Source of the DNA: Prauserella muralis
GTDB taxonomy: Bacteria > Actinomycetota > Actinomycetes > Mycobacteriales > Pseudonocardiaceae
Length of the DNA: 64,000 nt
Assembly: GCF_003202285.1 (NCBI RefSeq)
Contig: NZ_MASW01000005.1
Span: forward strand, 682,001-746,000
Reading direction: 5' to 3'
The notes under the pieces are model-generated. The model was not told the DNA's origin. It made no database searches and saw only the letters and a list, made by a program, of their open reading frames with translations. The position numbers and the translations under genes were made by a program. The number at the start of each line of letters is the position of its first letter. Within the stretch, counting starts at the first letter, position 1. Below are positions 46,448 through 54,537 of this stretch, in pieces.

Positions 46448-46951
46448 TCAGGCGGTCGCCGCGGCCAGCACCGCCGCGGCGACCGCGACGAGCACGGCCG
46501 CCCCGACGAGCTGGGTCGCCGTGCGGAGCAGCCCGAACTTCACGGCGCCGACGCGGGCGATCACCAGCAGCCGCTCGCGGTGCCAGCGGACGGGATCCTC
46601 GGCCGCCCGCACGAAGTGTCGCTGCAGGTCGGCGTCGCTCATCCGCGCGTAGGTGGCGAAGCCGCTGCCCCGCAGCCGCGGTCGGACGTTCCAGAGCAAC
46701 AGCAGCAGCGCGGCGGTGAGCAGGCCGAGCGCCGCCCAGAACGCGGCCGTCGCAGGCGGCGAGGTGTCCGATCGGGGCAGCACGGCGACCCCCGCGGTCA
46801 CGATGGGGCTCAGCACGGCCAGCAGGATGCTCGTCTTCGTCTCGGTGCGCGCCAGCGCGGCGTCTCCCCTGGCCACCTCGTCGGCGAGCAACTCCGCCAG
46901 GTCGCTGTCGGCTGGGGCGGGCTCGCGGCGATCGCCTTCCGATGCGGTCAT
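46448..46951 (-). CDS. Pycsar-effector-like (PycTM/DUF5706) membrane protein
   Basis: 167 residues from ATG 46951. An N-terminal helix with ADEVARGDAALARTETKTSI leads into a first membrane segment (LLAVLSPIVTAGVAVL), then AAFWAALGLLTAALLLLLW, a cytoplasmic part (YARMSDADLQRHFVRAAED) and a final hydrophobic helix. The order fits the Pycsar effector TM family, whose anti-phage members disrupt the membrane on sensing cyclic UMP/CMP. No cyclase gene is within the window, so the defence role is open. Many actinomycete homologues stand alone. Confidence 0.65.
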   Translation of the reverse strand: MTASEGDRREPAPADSDLAELLADEVARGDAALARTETKTSILLAVLSPIVTAGVAVLPRSDTSPPATAAFWAALGLLTAALLLLLWNVRPRLRGSGFATYARMSDADLQRHFVRAAEDPVRWHRERLLVIARVGAVKFGLLRTATQLVGAAVLVAVAAAVLAAATA

Positions 46952-46978
46952 GGCCGCATCCTGCCTGACCCGCCCCGG

Positions 46979-47668
46979 TCAGTAGGTGCTGCCTCCCGAC
47001 CGCCGGGCTCGCGCCAGCGGCGGCCCGAAACGCTCGCGCACCGCCTGCCACGCGTCGGCGATCTCCTGCCGTTCGGGTTCGACGGCCTCCGGGTCGGCGC
47101 GGTCGCCCTGGAACGACAGCAGCGTCTGCACCACGCGGCCCACCACGTCGGGATGGCCGAGCGGCACGGGCGGCCCCACCCGCACCGCGGGATCACTGTC
47201 GCGGTGGACGAAGCACTCCACCCGCACCCCACCGGACAGCAGCCGCTTGCGGCTCGCCGCCGTGGTGCGGTCCCACCAGTCGGCGACCGAGGCGTAGTCG
47301 TCGGGGCGCGGCCCGGCGGGATCGGCGGGAGCCGGATCGACGGCCACGACGCTGCGCACCCGGTCGGCGTGGTCGAGCGCCAAGGCCAGGGCGGGCTCGG
47401 CCGCCGTGCCGGAGGCGACCAGATGCGCCCGCTGCCCGAGCTCGGCCAGGATGTCGGCCACCGACGGTTCGTCGCCGTGCTCGGCGGGCAGCCTGCACCA
47501 GCCGATCCGCACGTGCTCGGCGAGCGGCCGCCATGTGGCGGGCAGCTCGTTGTGCTTGGCCTCGCCCGCCGGGTCGAGCACGAGAATCACCGGCGCGTCC
47601 TGCGGTCCCTGCCAGACCACCGGCGGTCCCGCTCCGCGCACCTCATCGTCTCGCAGTTCTTCCGCCAT
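46979..47668 (-). CDS. Putative alpha/beta-hydrolase-fold protein, possibly inactive
   Basis: 229 residues from ATG 47668. Hydrolase-like pattern: APVILVLDPAGEAKH, RIGWCRLPAEH, a possible elbow AHLVASGTAAEPALALAL, and SVVAVDPAPAD. The elbow has S-G-T where GxSxG is expected, so catalysis is doubtful. Followed after 27 bp by the Pycsar-effector-like gene on the same strand. Its role is unknown. Confidence 0.65.
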   Translation of the reverse strand: MAEELRDDEVRGAGPPVVWQGPQDAPVILVLDPAGEAKHNELPATWRPLAEHVRIGWCRLPAEHGDEPSVADILAELGQRAHLVASGTAAEPALALALDHADRVRSVVAVDPAPADPAGPRPDDYASVADWWDRTTAASRKRLLSGGVRVECFVHRDSDPAVRVGPPVPLGHPDVVGRVVQTLLSFQGDRADPEAVEPERQEIADAWQAVRERFGPPLARARRSGGSTY

Positions 47669-47728
47669 GGGGCAGGCGTACCCACCGCGCGGCGGCGCGA
47701 CACCCGGCGCGCGGCGTGCACGCCGCGT

Positions 47729-48877
47729 TCAGCGCGACCCGGAGTAGCTGCGGCCCTTCCAGCTCGCGCCGGAGCCCGCGTGGTGCCTGCGGGCGGAGTC
47801 CAGGGTCATCAGCACATACAGCAGCGCCGTTGCGGGCAGCAGGAGCGCGGCAGGCACGGGCCTGCCGTAGTGGCGCAGCGTCGGCGCGAACGTCCCGGCC
47901 ATGAGCAGCCACGCGACCGCACCGAGGCCGAGCAGCACCGCGTCGCCCGTGACGGCACCGGCGACCGTGACGGCCGGAGGCGCCAGGAACACCACCGCGA
48001 GCCCGAGCACGGTACCGGCCAGCAGCACCGGCGAGTGACGCAACTGGGTGTAGGCGCTGCGCGCGACCATCGCCCACAGATCGGCCAGCCCGGGGTAGGC
48101 GCGCACGCTGCGCACCGTGTCCGCCAGCCCCAGCCAGATCCGGCCGCCCGCACGCTTGACCAGCCGCGCGAGCGCGACGTCGTCGATCACGGCGCCGCGG
48201 ATGGCCTCGAACCCGCCTGCCCTCGCCAGGACCTCACGGCGCACCAGCACGCAGCCGCCCGCGGCGGCCGCCGTCCTCGCCGAGGGCCGGTTGACCCGGC
48301 GGAACGGGTACAGCAGCGCGAAGAAGTACACGAACGCGGGCACGATGATCCGCTCCCAGCGGGTCTCGGTTCGCAATGTCGCCATCTGCGACACCAGGTC
48401 GTGGCCCCCGGTCGCGGCCGCGACGAGGGTGGCCAGCGAGCGGGGGCCGTGGGCGATGTCGGCGTCGGTGAGCAGCAGGTAGCCGTCCTCCCCCGCCTCG
48501 GCGACACCGTGGGCCACGGCCCACGGTTTGCCCGCCCAGCCGGGTGGCGGCGGGCCCGGTGAGACGACGGTCAGCGGCAGCCCGCCGGTCGTGCCGGCCA
48601 GCCGCCGGGCCAGCTCGCCGGTGCCGTCGGTGCTGCCGTCGTCCACGACGATCACCCTCGCCCGGCCCGGATACTGCTGGGCCAGCAGGGTGGGCAGGGT
48701 GGCGGGCAGCGTGGCGGCCTCGTCGCGGGCGGGAACCACGATCGCCACGGACGGCCAGTGCGACGGCTCGACCAGCGCGGGCAGCCGTTGGTCGGTACGC
48801 CAGAACCAGCTCCGGCACAGCAGCAGCCACAGCCATGCCGCCACGCTCACCGCGCCCGCCGTCAGCCAGCCGATCAC
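47729..48877 (-). CDS. hpnB: Family 2 glycosyltransferase, HpnB-like
   Basis: 382 residues from GTG 48877. N-terminal membrane helix, GT-A domain (VAIVVPARDEAATLPATLP, VIVVDDGSTDGT, LLLTDADIAHGP with the DxD-like motif, GAVIDDVALARLVKR), and C-terminal membrane helices. The blocks YPFRRVNRPSARTAAAAGGC and YPGLADLWAMVARSAYTQLR match hopene-associated HpnB. Could glycosylate a lipid; no squalene-hopene cyclase is in the window, so the acceptor is uncertain. Confidence 0.85.
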   Translation of the reverse strand: MIGWLTAGAVSVAAWLWLLLCRSWFWRTDQRLPALVEPSHWPSVAIVVPARDEAATLPATLPTLLAQQYPGRARVIVVDDGSTDGTGELARRLAGTTGGLPLTVVSPGPPPPGWAGKPWAVAHGVAEAGEDGYLLLTDADIAHGPRSLATLVAAATGGHDLVSQMATLRTETRWERIIVPAFVYFFALLYPFRRVNRPSARTAAAAGGCVLVRREVLARAGGFEAIRGAVIDDVALARLVKRAGGRIWLGLADTVRSVRAYPGLADLWAMVARSAYTQLRHSPVLLAGTVLGLAVVFLAPPAVTVAGAVTGDAVLLGLGAVAWLLMAGTFAPTLRHYGRPVPAALLLPATALLYVLMTLDSARRHHAGSGASWKGRSYSGSR

Positions 48878-49006
48878 CGCGCGAGCGTGCCACGGCGCCG
48901 GTCACGCACGCCAGCACGGGTAGCGGACCCGGAGACCGGGAACCCCCGGATAGCCGGCGCGCACCACCGGATCCTGCCCGGCCGCGACAGCGAAGGATAC
49001 GCGATC

Positions 49007-49381
49007 ATGACCTGGTTTCCCCGTGTGCTCGGTGTGCTCACCGCCGGATTCGGCACGGCCGTGCTCGTGAGGCCGGCCCTGCTGGCCGGTCCCGTCGAGC
49101 TCACCGAGCGCGACGGCACCGTCTCACCGGGCGTGGCGGCGCTGACGCGCGCCCTGGCCTGCCGCGACATCGCGAGCGGGCTGGCGATGGCCTGCGCCCC
49201 GACACCCCGGGTGCTGGCGGCCGGTCTCGCCGTGCGCACCGCCTCCGACGCGGCGGACGCGGCCGTGTTCGGTACCCGCCTGCCGAGCCCGGCGGCGCGG
49301 CACAAGGCGGTGCTGGCCGCCGGAAGCTGGGCCGTCCTGTGCGCGCTGAGCGCCCTCTCGCTGCGGAGGCGGCTGTCCTGA
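49007..49381 (+). CDS. Small membrane protein (DUF4267-like)
   Basis: 124 residues from ATG 49007, with GAAGGATA upstream. Three or four short hydrophobic helices: VLGVLTAGFGTAVLVRPALL, ALTRALACRDIASGLAMACA, VLAAGSWAVLCALSALSL. Resembles small inner-membrane DUF4267-type proteins of unknown function. Divergent from the hpnB-like gene. Confidence 0.7.
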   Translation: MTWFPRVLGVLTAGFGTAVLVRPALLAGPVELTERDGTVSPGVAALTRALACRDIASGLAMACAPTPRVLAAGLAVRTASDAADAAVFGTRLPSPAARHKAVLAAGSWAVLCALSALSLRRRLS

Positions 49382-49705
49382 GCCGTCCCGGCGGGCGGCC
49401 GGGTAATGCGTTCCGTGCGTGACCGGCCACTTGCCCACGGTGATTGTTTCACACGTGACCGGAAACACTCCGCCAGCAATTCGAGAAATGTGCTGACCGT
49501 CAGTTCCGGGGAGCGCGCTTTTCTGCGGCCAACCGGGAAGTAGGCGCTGGACCACGTCGCACGCTGTGACCGCATGGTCCGGTCGGAGCAACACAGAGCA
49601 TTCGGTTGGCCGCATAGGATCACGGGTGGCGTTGGGGTAATTTCTCTAGTCAATTCCCGCACCGCATTTTTCCCGCCCCGAAGCGAAAAACGAGCGGAGG
49701 CCCCG
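49382..49705. other. Intergenic region before hoxX
   Basis: 324 bp without a supportable gene, less GC-rich than its surroundings near 49610-49690. It contains a direct repeat CGTGACCGG at 49418-49426 and 49454-49462, which could be paired activator half-sites for the hoxX promoter. Nothing else is visible. Confidence 0.4.
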
Positions 49706-51373
49706 TTGAGGATTCTCCTGCTGTGCTCCGCGTTCAACGGCCTCAGCCAGCGAGCGTGGAGCCGGCTCCGCGCTCACGGCCACGACGTCACCGTCCACAC
49801 CGTCACCGATCCGGGCCTCATCCCCGCCGCCGCGGCCGACGCCGACCCCGACCTCGTCATCTGCCCGTTCCTGCGGCAGCGGGTACCCGACGTGGTGTGG
49901 CGCAAGTACCGCACCATCATCATCCACCCCGGCCCGCTCGGCGACCGTGGCCCGTCCTCATTGGACTGGGCCATCATGGATGCCGCGCCGCACTGGGGAG
50001 TCACCGCGCTGCAGGCCACCGACGAGCTGGACGCGGGCCCGGTCTGGGGATCCCGCGGGTTCGCCATGCCCGGGCAGCCGCCCCGCAAGAGCGCGCTGTA
50101 CAACGCCGAGGTCGCCGATGCGGCGATGAGTCTCGTCAGCGAGGTGGTCGCCAAGGCGGAGGATCCCGGGTTCGTGCCCCGGCCGCTGGACTACCGGAGC
50201 CCGGACGTCGTGGGCCGGGAGCGCAGGGCTGTCCGGCAGGCAGACCGCGCCTTCGGCTGGGAGGACGACACCGAGCACATCCTGCGCCGCATCCGCGCCG
50301 CCGACGGCCGCCCCGGCGTGCACACCACGCTCGCCGGTGTGCCGGTCGCGGTCTTCGACGCCCGGCCCGGCGCGGCCCCGCCCGGCGAACCGGGCACGAT
50401 CGCGGCGCGCAGGCACGGTGCGGTGCTCGTGCGCACCGGTGACGACGCGCTGTGGATCGGGCACGCCCGCAGGCTCGACCCCACGGGCGGGCCCGCCGTG
50501 AAGCTGCCCGCGACGCTGGCTCTGGGCTCCGCCCTCGCCGGCGTGCCCGACGTGGCCGAACCGACGGGTGCGCCCGAGATCGGCTACCGGCGGGCGGGCG
50601 AGGTGGGCGTGCTGACCTTCGACTTCTACAACGGGGCCATGTCCACCGCGCAGTGCAGGCGGCTGGTCACCGCATTCCGGCACGCCGCCGCCCAGGACAC
50701 GAAGGCGATCCTGCTCGCGGGCGGCGAGGTGTTCTCCAACGGCATCCACCTGGGCGTCATCGAGGCGCATCCCCACCCCGCACTGGAGGCGTGGCGCAAC
50801 CTCAACGCGATCAACGACCTCTGCCGGGAGATCATCGGCTGCACCGGCCAGCTGGTCGTCTCCGCGCTCACCGGAGGCGCGGGCGCGGGCGGGGTCATGC
50901 TGGCGCTCGGCGCCGACGCCGTCATCGCGCGCGACGGGATCGTGCTCAACCCGCACTACCGCACGATGGGCCTCTACGGCTCGGAGTACTGGACTTACGT
51001 GCTGCCCCGCAGGGTCGGCGAGGCCTCGGCGGGCCTGCTCACCGCACGGTGTGAGCCGGTGCCGGTGATCGAGGCGGCGAGCCTGGGCCTCGTGGACGAG
51101 ATCGCCGGGGGCGACCGGCAGGGCTTCGCCGAGGCCGCGCTCGACTACGCCACCGGGCTGGCCACCGGCCCGGGGGCGCGCACGCTGCTGGAACGCAAGC
51201 AGACGACGAGGGCGGCCGACGAGCAGCGCAGGCCACTGGAGACGTACCGGATCGCCGAGCTGGCGGAGATGAGCCGCGACCTCTTCGACGATCGCCACGG
51301 TTTCGCCGCGGCCAGGCGCGCGTTCCTGAGCAACCGGCCCCGCCCGCCACGGCCGGTGCTCGACGCCGCCTGA
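49706..51373 (+). CDS. hoxX: HoxX/HypX-like protein (formyl-THF-utilising, CO-forming enzyme)
   Basis: 555 residues from TTG 49706, 5 bp after GCGGAGG; the longer ORF from 49574 is rejected for composition. The N-terminal formyltransferase-like domain (ILLLCSAFNGLSQRAW; IIHPGPLGDRGPSSLDWAIM is the HoxX signature) is followed by an enoyl-CoA-hydratase-like domain (AILLAGGEVFSNGIHLGVIE, SALTGGAGAGGVMLALGAD). HypX makes the CO ligand of NiFe-hydrogenases from 10-formyl-THF under aerobic conditions. No hydrogenase genes are in the window. Confidence 0.9.
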   Translation: MRILLLCSAFNGLSQRAWSRLRAHGHDVTVHTVTDPGLIPAAAADADPDLVICPFLRQRVPDVVWRKYRTIIIHPGPLGDRGPSSLDWAIMDAAPHWGVTALQATDELDAGPVWGSRGFAMPGQPPRKSALYNAEVADAAMSLVSEVVAKAEDPGFVPRPLDYRSPDVVGRERRAVRQADRAFGWEDDTEHILRRIRAADGRPGVHTTLAGVPVAVFDARPGAAPPGEPGTIAARRHGAVLVRTGDDALWIGHARRLDPTGGPAVKLPATLALGSALAGVPDVAEPTGAPEIGYRRAGEVGVLTFDFYNGAMSTAQCRRLVTAFRHAAAQDTKAILLAGGEVFSNGIHLGVIEAHPHPALEAWRNLNAINDLCREIIGCTGQLVVSALTGGAGAGGVMLALGADAVIARDGIVLNPHYRTMGLYGSEYWTYVLPRRVGEASAGLLTARCEPVPVIEAASLGLVDEIAGGDRQGFAEAALDYATGLATGPGARTLLERKQTTRAADEQRRPLETYRIAELAEMSRDLFDDRHGFAAARRAFLSNRPRPPRPVLDAA

Positions 51374-51464
51374 GCGCGCACGCAGTCCCGGCACCGCTCT
51401 GCGCGGGCCGGCCCCGGCGGAGAGGATGGGGGCGAGAACCGACGACCTGGAGAGGACGCCCTCG

Positions 51465-52331
51465 TTGACCTCGATCACGCCCCCCGCCGGCACGTTCCCC
51501 CTCGGCGACCTGACGGTGACGCGCATGGGGTACGGCGCCATGCAGCTGGCGGGCCCGCACGTCTTCGGCCCGCCGGCCGACCGTGACGCGGCCGTCGCCG
51601 TGCTGCGGGAGGCGCTCCGGCTGGGCATCAACCACATCGACACGGCCGACTTCTACGGCCCGCACGTCACCAACGAGATCATCAGGGAGGCGCTGCACCC
51701 CTATCCGGACGAGCTGCACATCGTCACCAAGGTCGGCGCGCTGCGCGACGCCGAGGGCAACTGGCCGCGTGCGCTGGCGCCCGGCCAGCTGCGCCAGGCC
51801 GTGCACGACAACCTCAAGCACCTGGGCCTGGACGTGCTCGACGTGGTGAACCTGCGCGTCGGCGGTTTCGACAGCCCGGAACCCGGCTCGCTCGCCGAGC
51901 CGTTCACGGTGCTCGCCGAGCTTCAGCAGGAGGGACTCATCCGCCATCTCGGCCTGAGCACGGTGTCGGCCGAGCAGGTGGCCGAGGCGCAGTCCATCGC
52001 GCCGGTGGTCTGCGTGCAGAACCACTACAACGTCGCGCACCGGGTCGACGACCCGCTCATCGACTCCCTCGCCGAGCAGGGCATCGCCTATGTGCCGTAC
52101 TTCCCGCTCGGCGGCTTCTCCCCGTTGCAGGCTCGCGAGCTGGACGCCGTGGCCGCACGGCTCGGCACCACGCCGATGGCCGTGGCACTGGCCTGGCTGC
52201 TGCGGCGCTCACCGAACATCCTGCTGATACCCGGGACGTCGTCGGTGACGCACCTCAGGGACAACGTTGCGGCCGCAGGTCAGTCCATCCCGGACGCGGA
52301 GCTGGCCGAACTGGACCGCATCGGGGCGTGA
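51465..52331 (+). CDS. Aldo/keto reductase
   Basis: 288 residues from TTG 51465, 9 bp after GGAGAGG; ATG 51426 has no spacing to its ribosome site. AKR barrel with catalytic Asp and Tyr in NHIDTADFYGP and Lys in HIVTKVGALRD. The usual catalytic His position reads VVNLRVG, where Asn/Arg replaces the expected LxH, as in many AKR11/13-like bacterial enzymes. NADPH region IPGTSSVTHLRDN. Soluble reductase of unknown substrate. Confidence 0.87.
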   Translation: MTSITPPAGTFPLGDLTVTRMGYGAMQLAGPHVFGPPADRDAAVAVLREALRLGINHIDTADFYGPHVTNEIIREALHPYPDELHIVTKVGALRDAEGNWPRALAPGQLRQAVHDNLKHLGLDVLDVVNLRVGGFDSPEPGSLAEPFTVLAELQQEGLIRHLGLSTVSAEQVAEAQSIAPVVCVQNHYNVAHRVDDPLIDSLAEQGIAYVPYFPLGGFSPLQARELDAVAARLGTTPMAVALAWLLRRSPNILLIPGTSSVTHLRDNVAAAGQSIPDAELAELDRIGA

Positions 52332-52337
52332 CCGGAG

Positions 52338-53669
52338 TCAGTAGAGCAGCAGCGCCACCGGGGTCACCAGCACGAGCGTGAGCACCACCCGCTGGAACCA
52401 GATCACGATCATCTTCGGCACCGAGATCGGGATGTCGGTCGCCACCACGCACGGCACGAGCGCCGAGAAGAAGACGATCTGCGACACCGACACGACGGCC
52501 ACGATGAACTTCACGGCCGCCGCCGATTCCACCACCAGCAACGCGGGCAGGAACATCTCGGCCACGCCGACCGAGGCGGCCTTGCCGACCAGCAGCGGCT
52601 CCGGCGCCTGCACGAGCCAGGCGAACGGGTAGAACAGGTAGCCCAGCCAGTCGAACACCGGCGTGTAGGTCGCCAGCACCAGGCCGAGCAGCCCGATCGA
52701 GAGGATCGACGGCAGGATCGCCATCGTCATCAGCAGCCCGGCCCTGGCATTGGCGGCGATGTTGCGGCCCAGCGACGGCGCCGCCGCGACGGTCTGCCTC
52801 GCCTCCTGCCAGGCGTGGGCGAACCGCCGCCCGCGGGCGTCCTGCTCCGGTTGCGGCACGGTGCCGTCGAGGTAGCTGTCCGGGACCGCCGACAGCGGCC
52901 AGATCCGGACCGTGATCGCCGTGACCGCGAACGTGATCAGCAGCGTCGTCCAGAAGTAGGTGTTCCAGCTGCCCATCAGGTCCAGCGTGGACGCCACGAC
53001 GACCATGAACGTCGCCGACACCGTCGAGAAGCCGGTCGCGATGATCGCCGCCTCCCTGCCGGTGTACTTGCCCTCGCGGTACACGCGGTTGGTGATCAGC
53101 AGGCCAAGCGAGTAGCTGCCGACGAACGAGGCGACGGCATCGATCGCGGAGCGGCCCGGCGTCTTCCACACCGGGCGCATCACCGGCCGCAGCAGCACCC
53201 CGACGAACTCCAGCAGGCCGTAGCCCACGAGCAGGGCCAGGAACACGGCACCCACCGGCACCAGCAGCCCGACGGGGATGACGAGCTTGTTCAGCAGGAA
53301 CGGGCCCATGTCCTCGGCGAACAGCCACGCGGGGCCGATCTCGAACACGAGCATGACGCCCACGGCGAGGCCGACCACCTTGGCGACCGAGAACACGACC
53401 GACACGCGCGAGCGGTTCCACGTACCCGAGGCGAACGGGTGCACCGCGCCGGCGAGGATCACGGCCAGGGCCAGGTAGGGCAGCACGTCCGGGAGCGCCG
53501 ACTCGATGGCGTTCACCAGGTGGTCCAGCACGATGGAGCTCTCGCCGCCCACCGGTATCGGCACGAAGAACACGAACGCGCCGACGAGGCTGTAGACGAA
53601 GAACTTCCACATGGGAACGTCGCCGGTGTCCCGGCCCGCCTGCCGACCGTGCCGCTGCTCGACCGCCAT
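52338..53669 (-). CDS. YjiH-family membrane protein (nucleoside-recognition/gate domain)
   Basis: 443 residues from ATG 53669, after GAGGAGG. About eleven helices. First half: FFVYSLVGAFVFFVPIPVGG; gate motif VASFVGSYSLGLLITNRVY with GKYTGREAAIIATGFSTVSA, and a second gate-like VGVAEMFLPALLVVESAA. YjiH/SpmA-like proteins transport unknown solutes. It converges on the aldo/keto reductase with 6 bp between stops. Confidence 0.85.
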   Translation of the reverse strand: MAVEQRHGRQAGRDTGDVPMWKFFVYSLVGAFVFFVPIPVGGESSIVLDHLVNAIESALPDVLPYLALAVILAGAVHPFASGTWNRSRVSVVFSVAKVVGLAVGVMLVFEIGPAWLFAEDMGPFLLNKLVIPVGLLVPVGAVFLALLVGYGLLEFVGVLLRPVMRPVWKTPGRSAIDAVASFVGSYSLGLLITNRVYREGKYTGREAAIIATGFSTVSATFMVVVASTLDLMGSWNTYFWTTLLITFAVTAITVRIWPLSAVPDSYLDGTVPQPEQDARGRRFAHAWQEARQTVAAAPSLGRNIAANARAGLLMTMAILPSILSIGLLGLVLATYTPVFDWLGYLFYPFAWLVQAPEPLLVGKAASVGVAEMFLPALLVVESAAAVKFIVAVVSVSQIVFFSALVPCVVATDIPISVPKMIVIWFQRVVLTLVLVTPVALLLY

Positions 53670-53783
53670 GCGCACACCTCCTCGGTGTCCTCGGTGTGAG
53701 GCAGCGTCGCACCGGCCCCGCGCCTGGTGAACACGCCCGGCGCGCAAACCGTCTCGGATTCCAGACACCGGGGGACGCGGCGG

Positions 53784-54458
53784 CTACTCCCCCGCGGCGG
53801 CCGTGGCGACGGGCAGGCCTGCCAGCCGCCACTCGAGCATCCCGTCGCTGAGGCGCCGGGCGCGGCGGCCGTGCCGGGTGAGCAGCCGGACGGCGTCGTG
53901 GGCGAACACGCAGTAGGCGCCGCGGCAGTAGGCCACCACCTCCTGGTCGGCGGGCAGGTCGGCGAGCCGGGACGCCAGCTCGTCGACGGGAACCGACACG
54001 GCACCGGGGATGTGACCGGCGGCGTACTCCTCGCGGGGCCGCACGTCGAGCACCACCACCTCACCGGACTCCGCCCTGCGCAGCAGCTCCGCGCGGCTGA
54101 CCTGCTCGGTGTCCGGGCCCAGGTACGCGGCGCGGGCCGCCTCCACGTCGGGCAGGTGCGCGTTGGCGACGGCGCGCACGAGCGCGTACAACGCGGCGAC
54201 GTCGGCGCCGGCCAGCCGGTAGTGGATCCTCGTGCCGTCGCGGCGGGTCGCGACGAGGTTGGCCTGCCTCAGCGCCTGCAGGTGCGCCGACGCGGTGGTC
54301 AGGCCGAGCCCGGTGGCCCGCGCCAGCGCCTCCACGCTGCGCTCGCCCTGCGCGAGCAGGTCCAGCAGTTCCAGGCGCTTGCCGCTGCCCAGCGCCTTGC
54401 CCACCCTGGCGAACTGCTCGAACAGCTCCCGCTTCGTATCATGGCTGCTCAATGACAT
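53784..54458 (-). CDS. ArsR-type repressor fused to rhodanese domain
   Basis: 224 residues from ATG 54458. N-terminal winged helix (GSGKRLELLDLLAQGERSVE, LGLTTASAHLQALRQANLV, wing TRIHYRLAG); C-terminal rhodanese (VVVLDVRPREEYAAGHIPGA, catalytic YCRGAYCVFAHDAVRLL with cysteines in C-R-G-A-Y-C). The sulphur-carrying cysteine suggests sensing of persulfide or sulfite stress. It is divergent from the persulfide-dioxygenase-like gene, with an inverted repeat between. Confidence 0.9.
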   Translation of the reverse strand: MSLSSHDTKRELFEQFARVGKALGSGKRLELLDLLAQGERSVEALARATGLGLTTASAHLQALRQANLVATRRDGTRIHYRLAGADVAALYALVRAVANAHLPDVEAARAAYLGPDTEQVSRAELLRRAESGEVVVLDVRPREEYAAGHIPGAVSVPVDELASRLADLPADQEVVAYCRGAYCVFAHDAVRLLTRHGRRARRLSDGMLEWRLAGLPVATAAAGE

Positions 54459-54461
54459 TCC

Positions 54462-54477
54462 TCCAATACTCCTTGGA
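54462..54477. promoter_or_regulatory. Candidate operator of the ArsR-rhodanese repressor
   Basis: TCCAA-TACTCC-TTGGA, flanked by a wider ATTCC/GGAAT pair (54457-54479), in the 79-bp divergent region just before the repressor start. The A/T-rich site is unusual in this GC-rich DNA. Confidence 0.55.
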
Positions 54478-54537
54478 ATAACGTACAAGACGGCGTAGGG
54501 TTTGGCCACGGGCACGAAGGCAAGGAGGGACCCAGCG

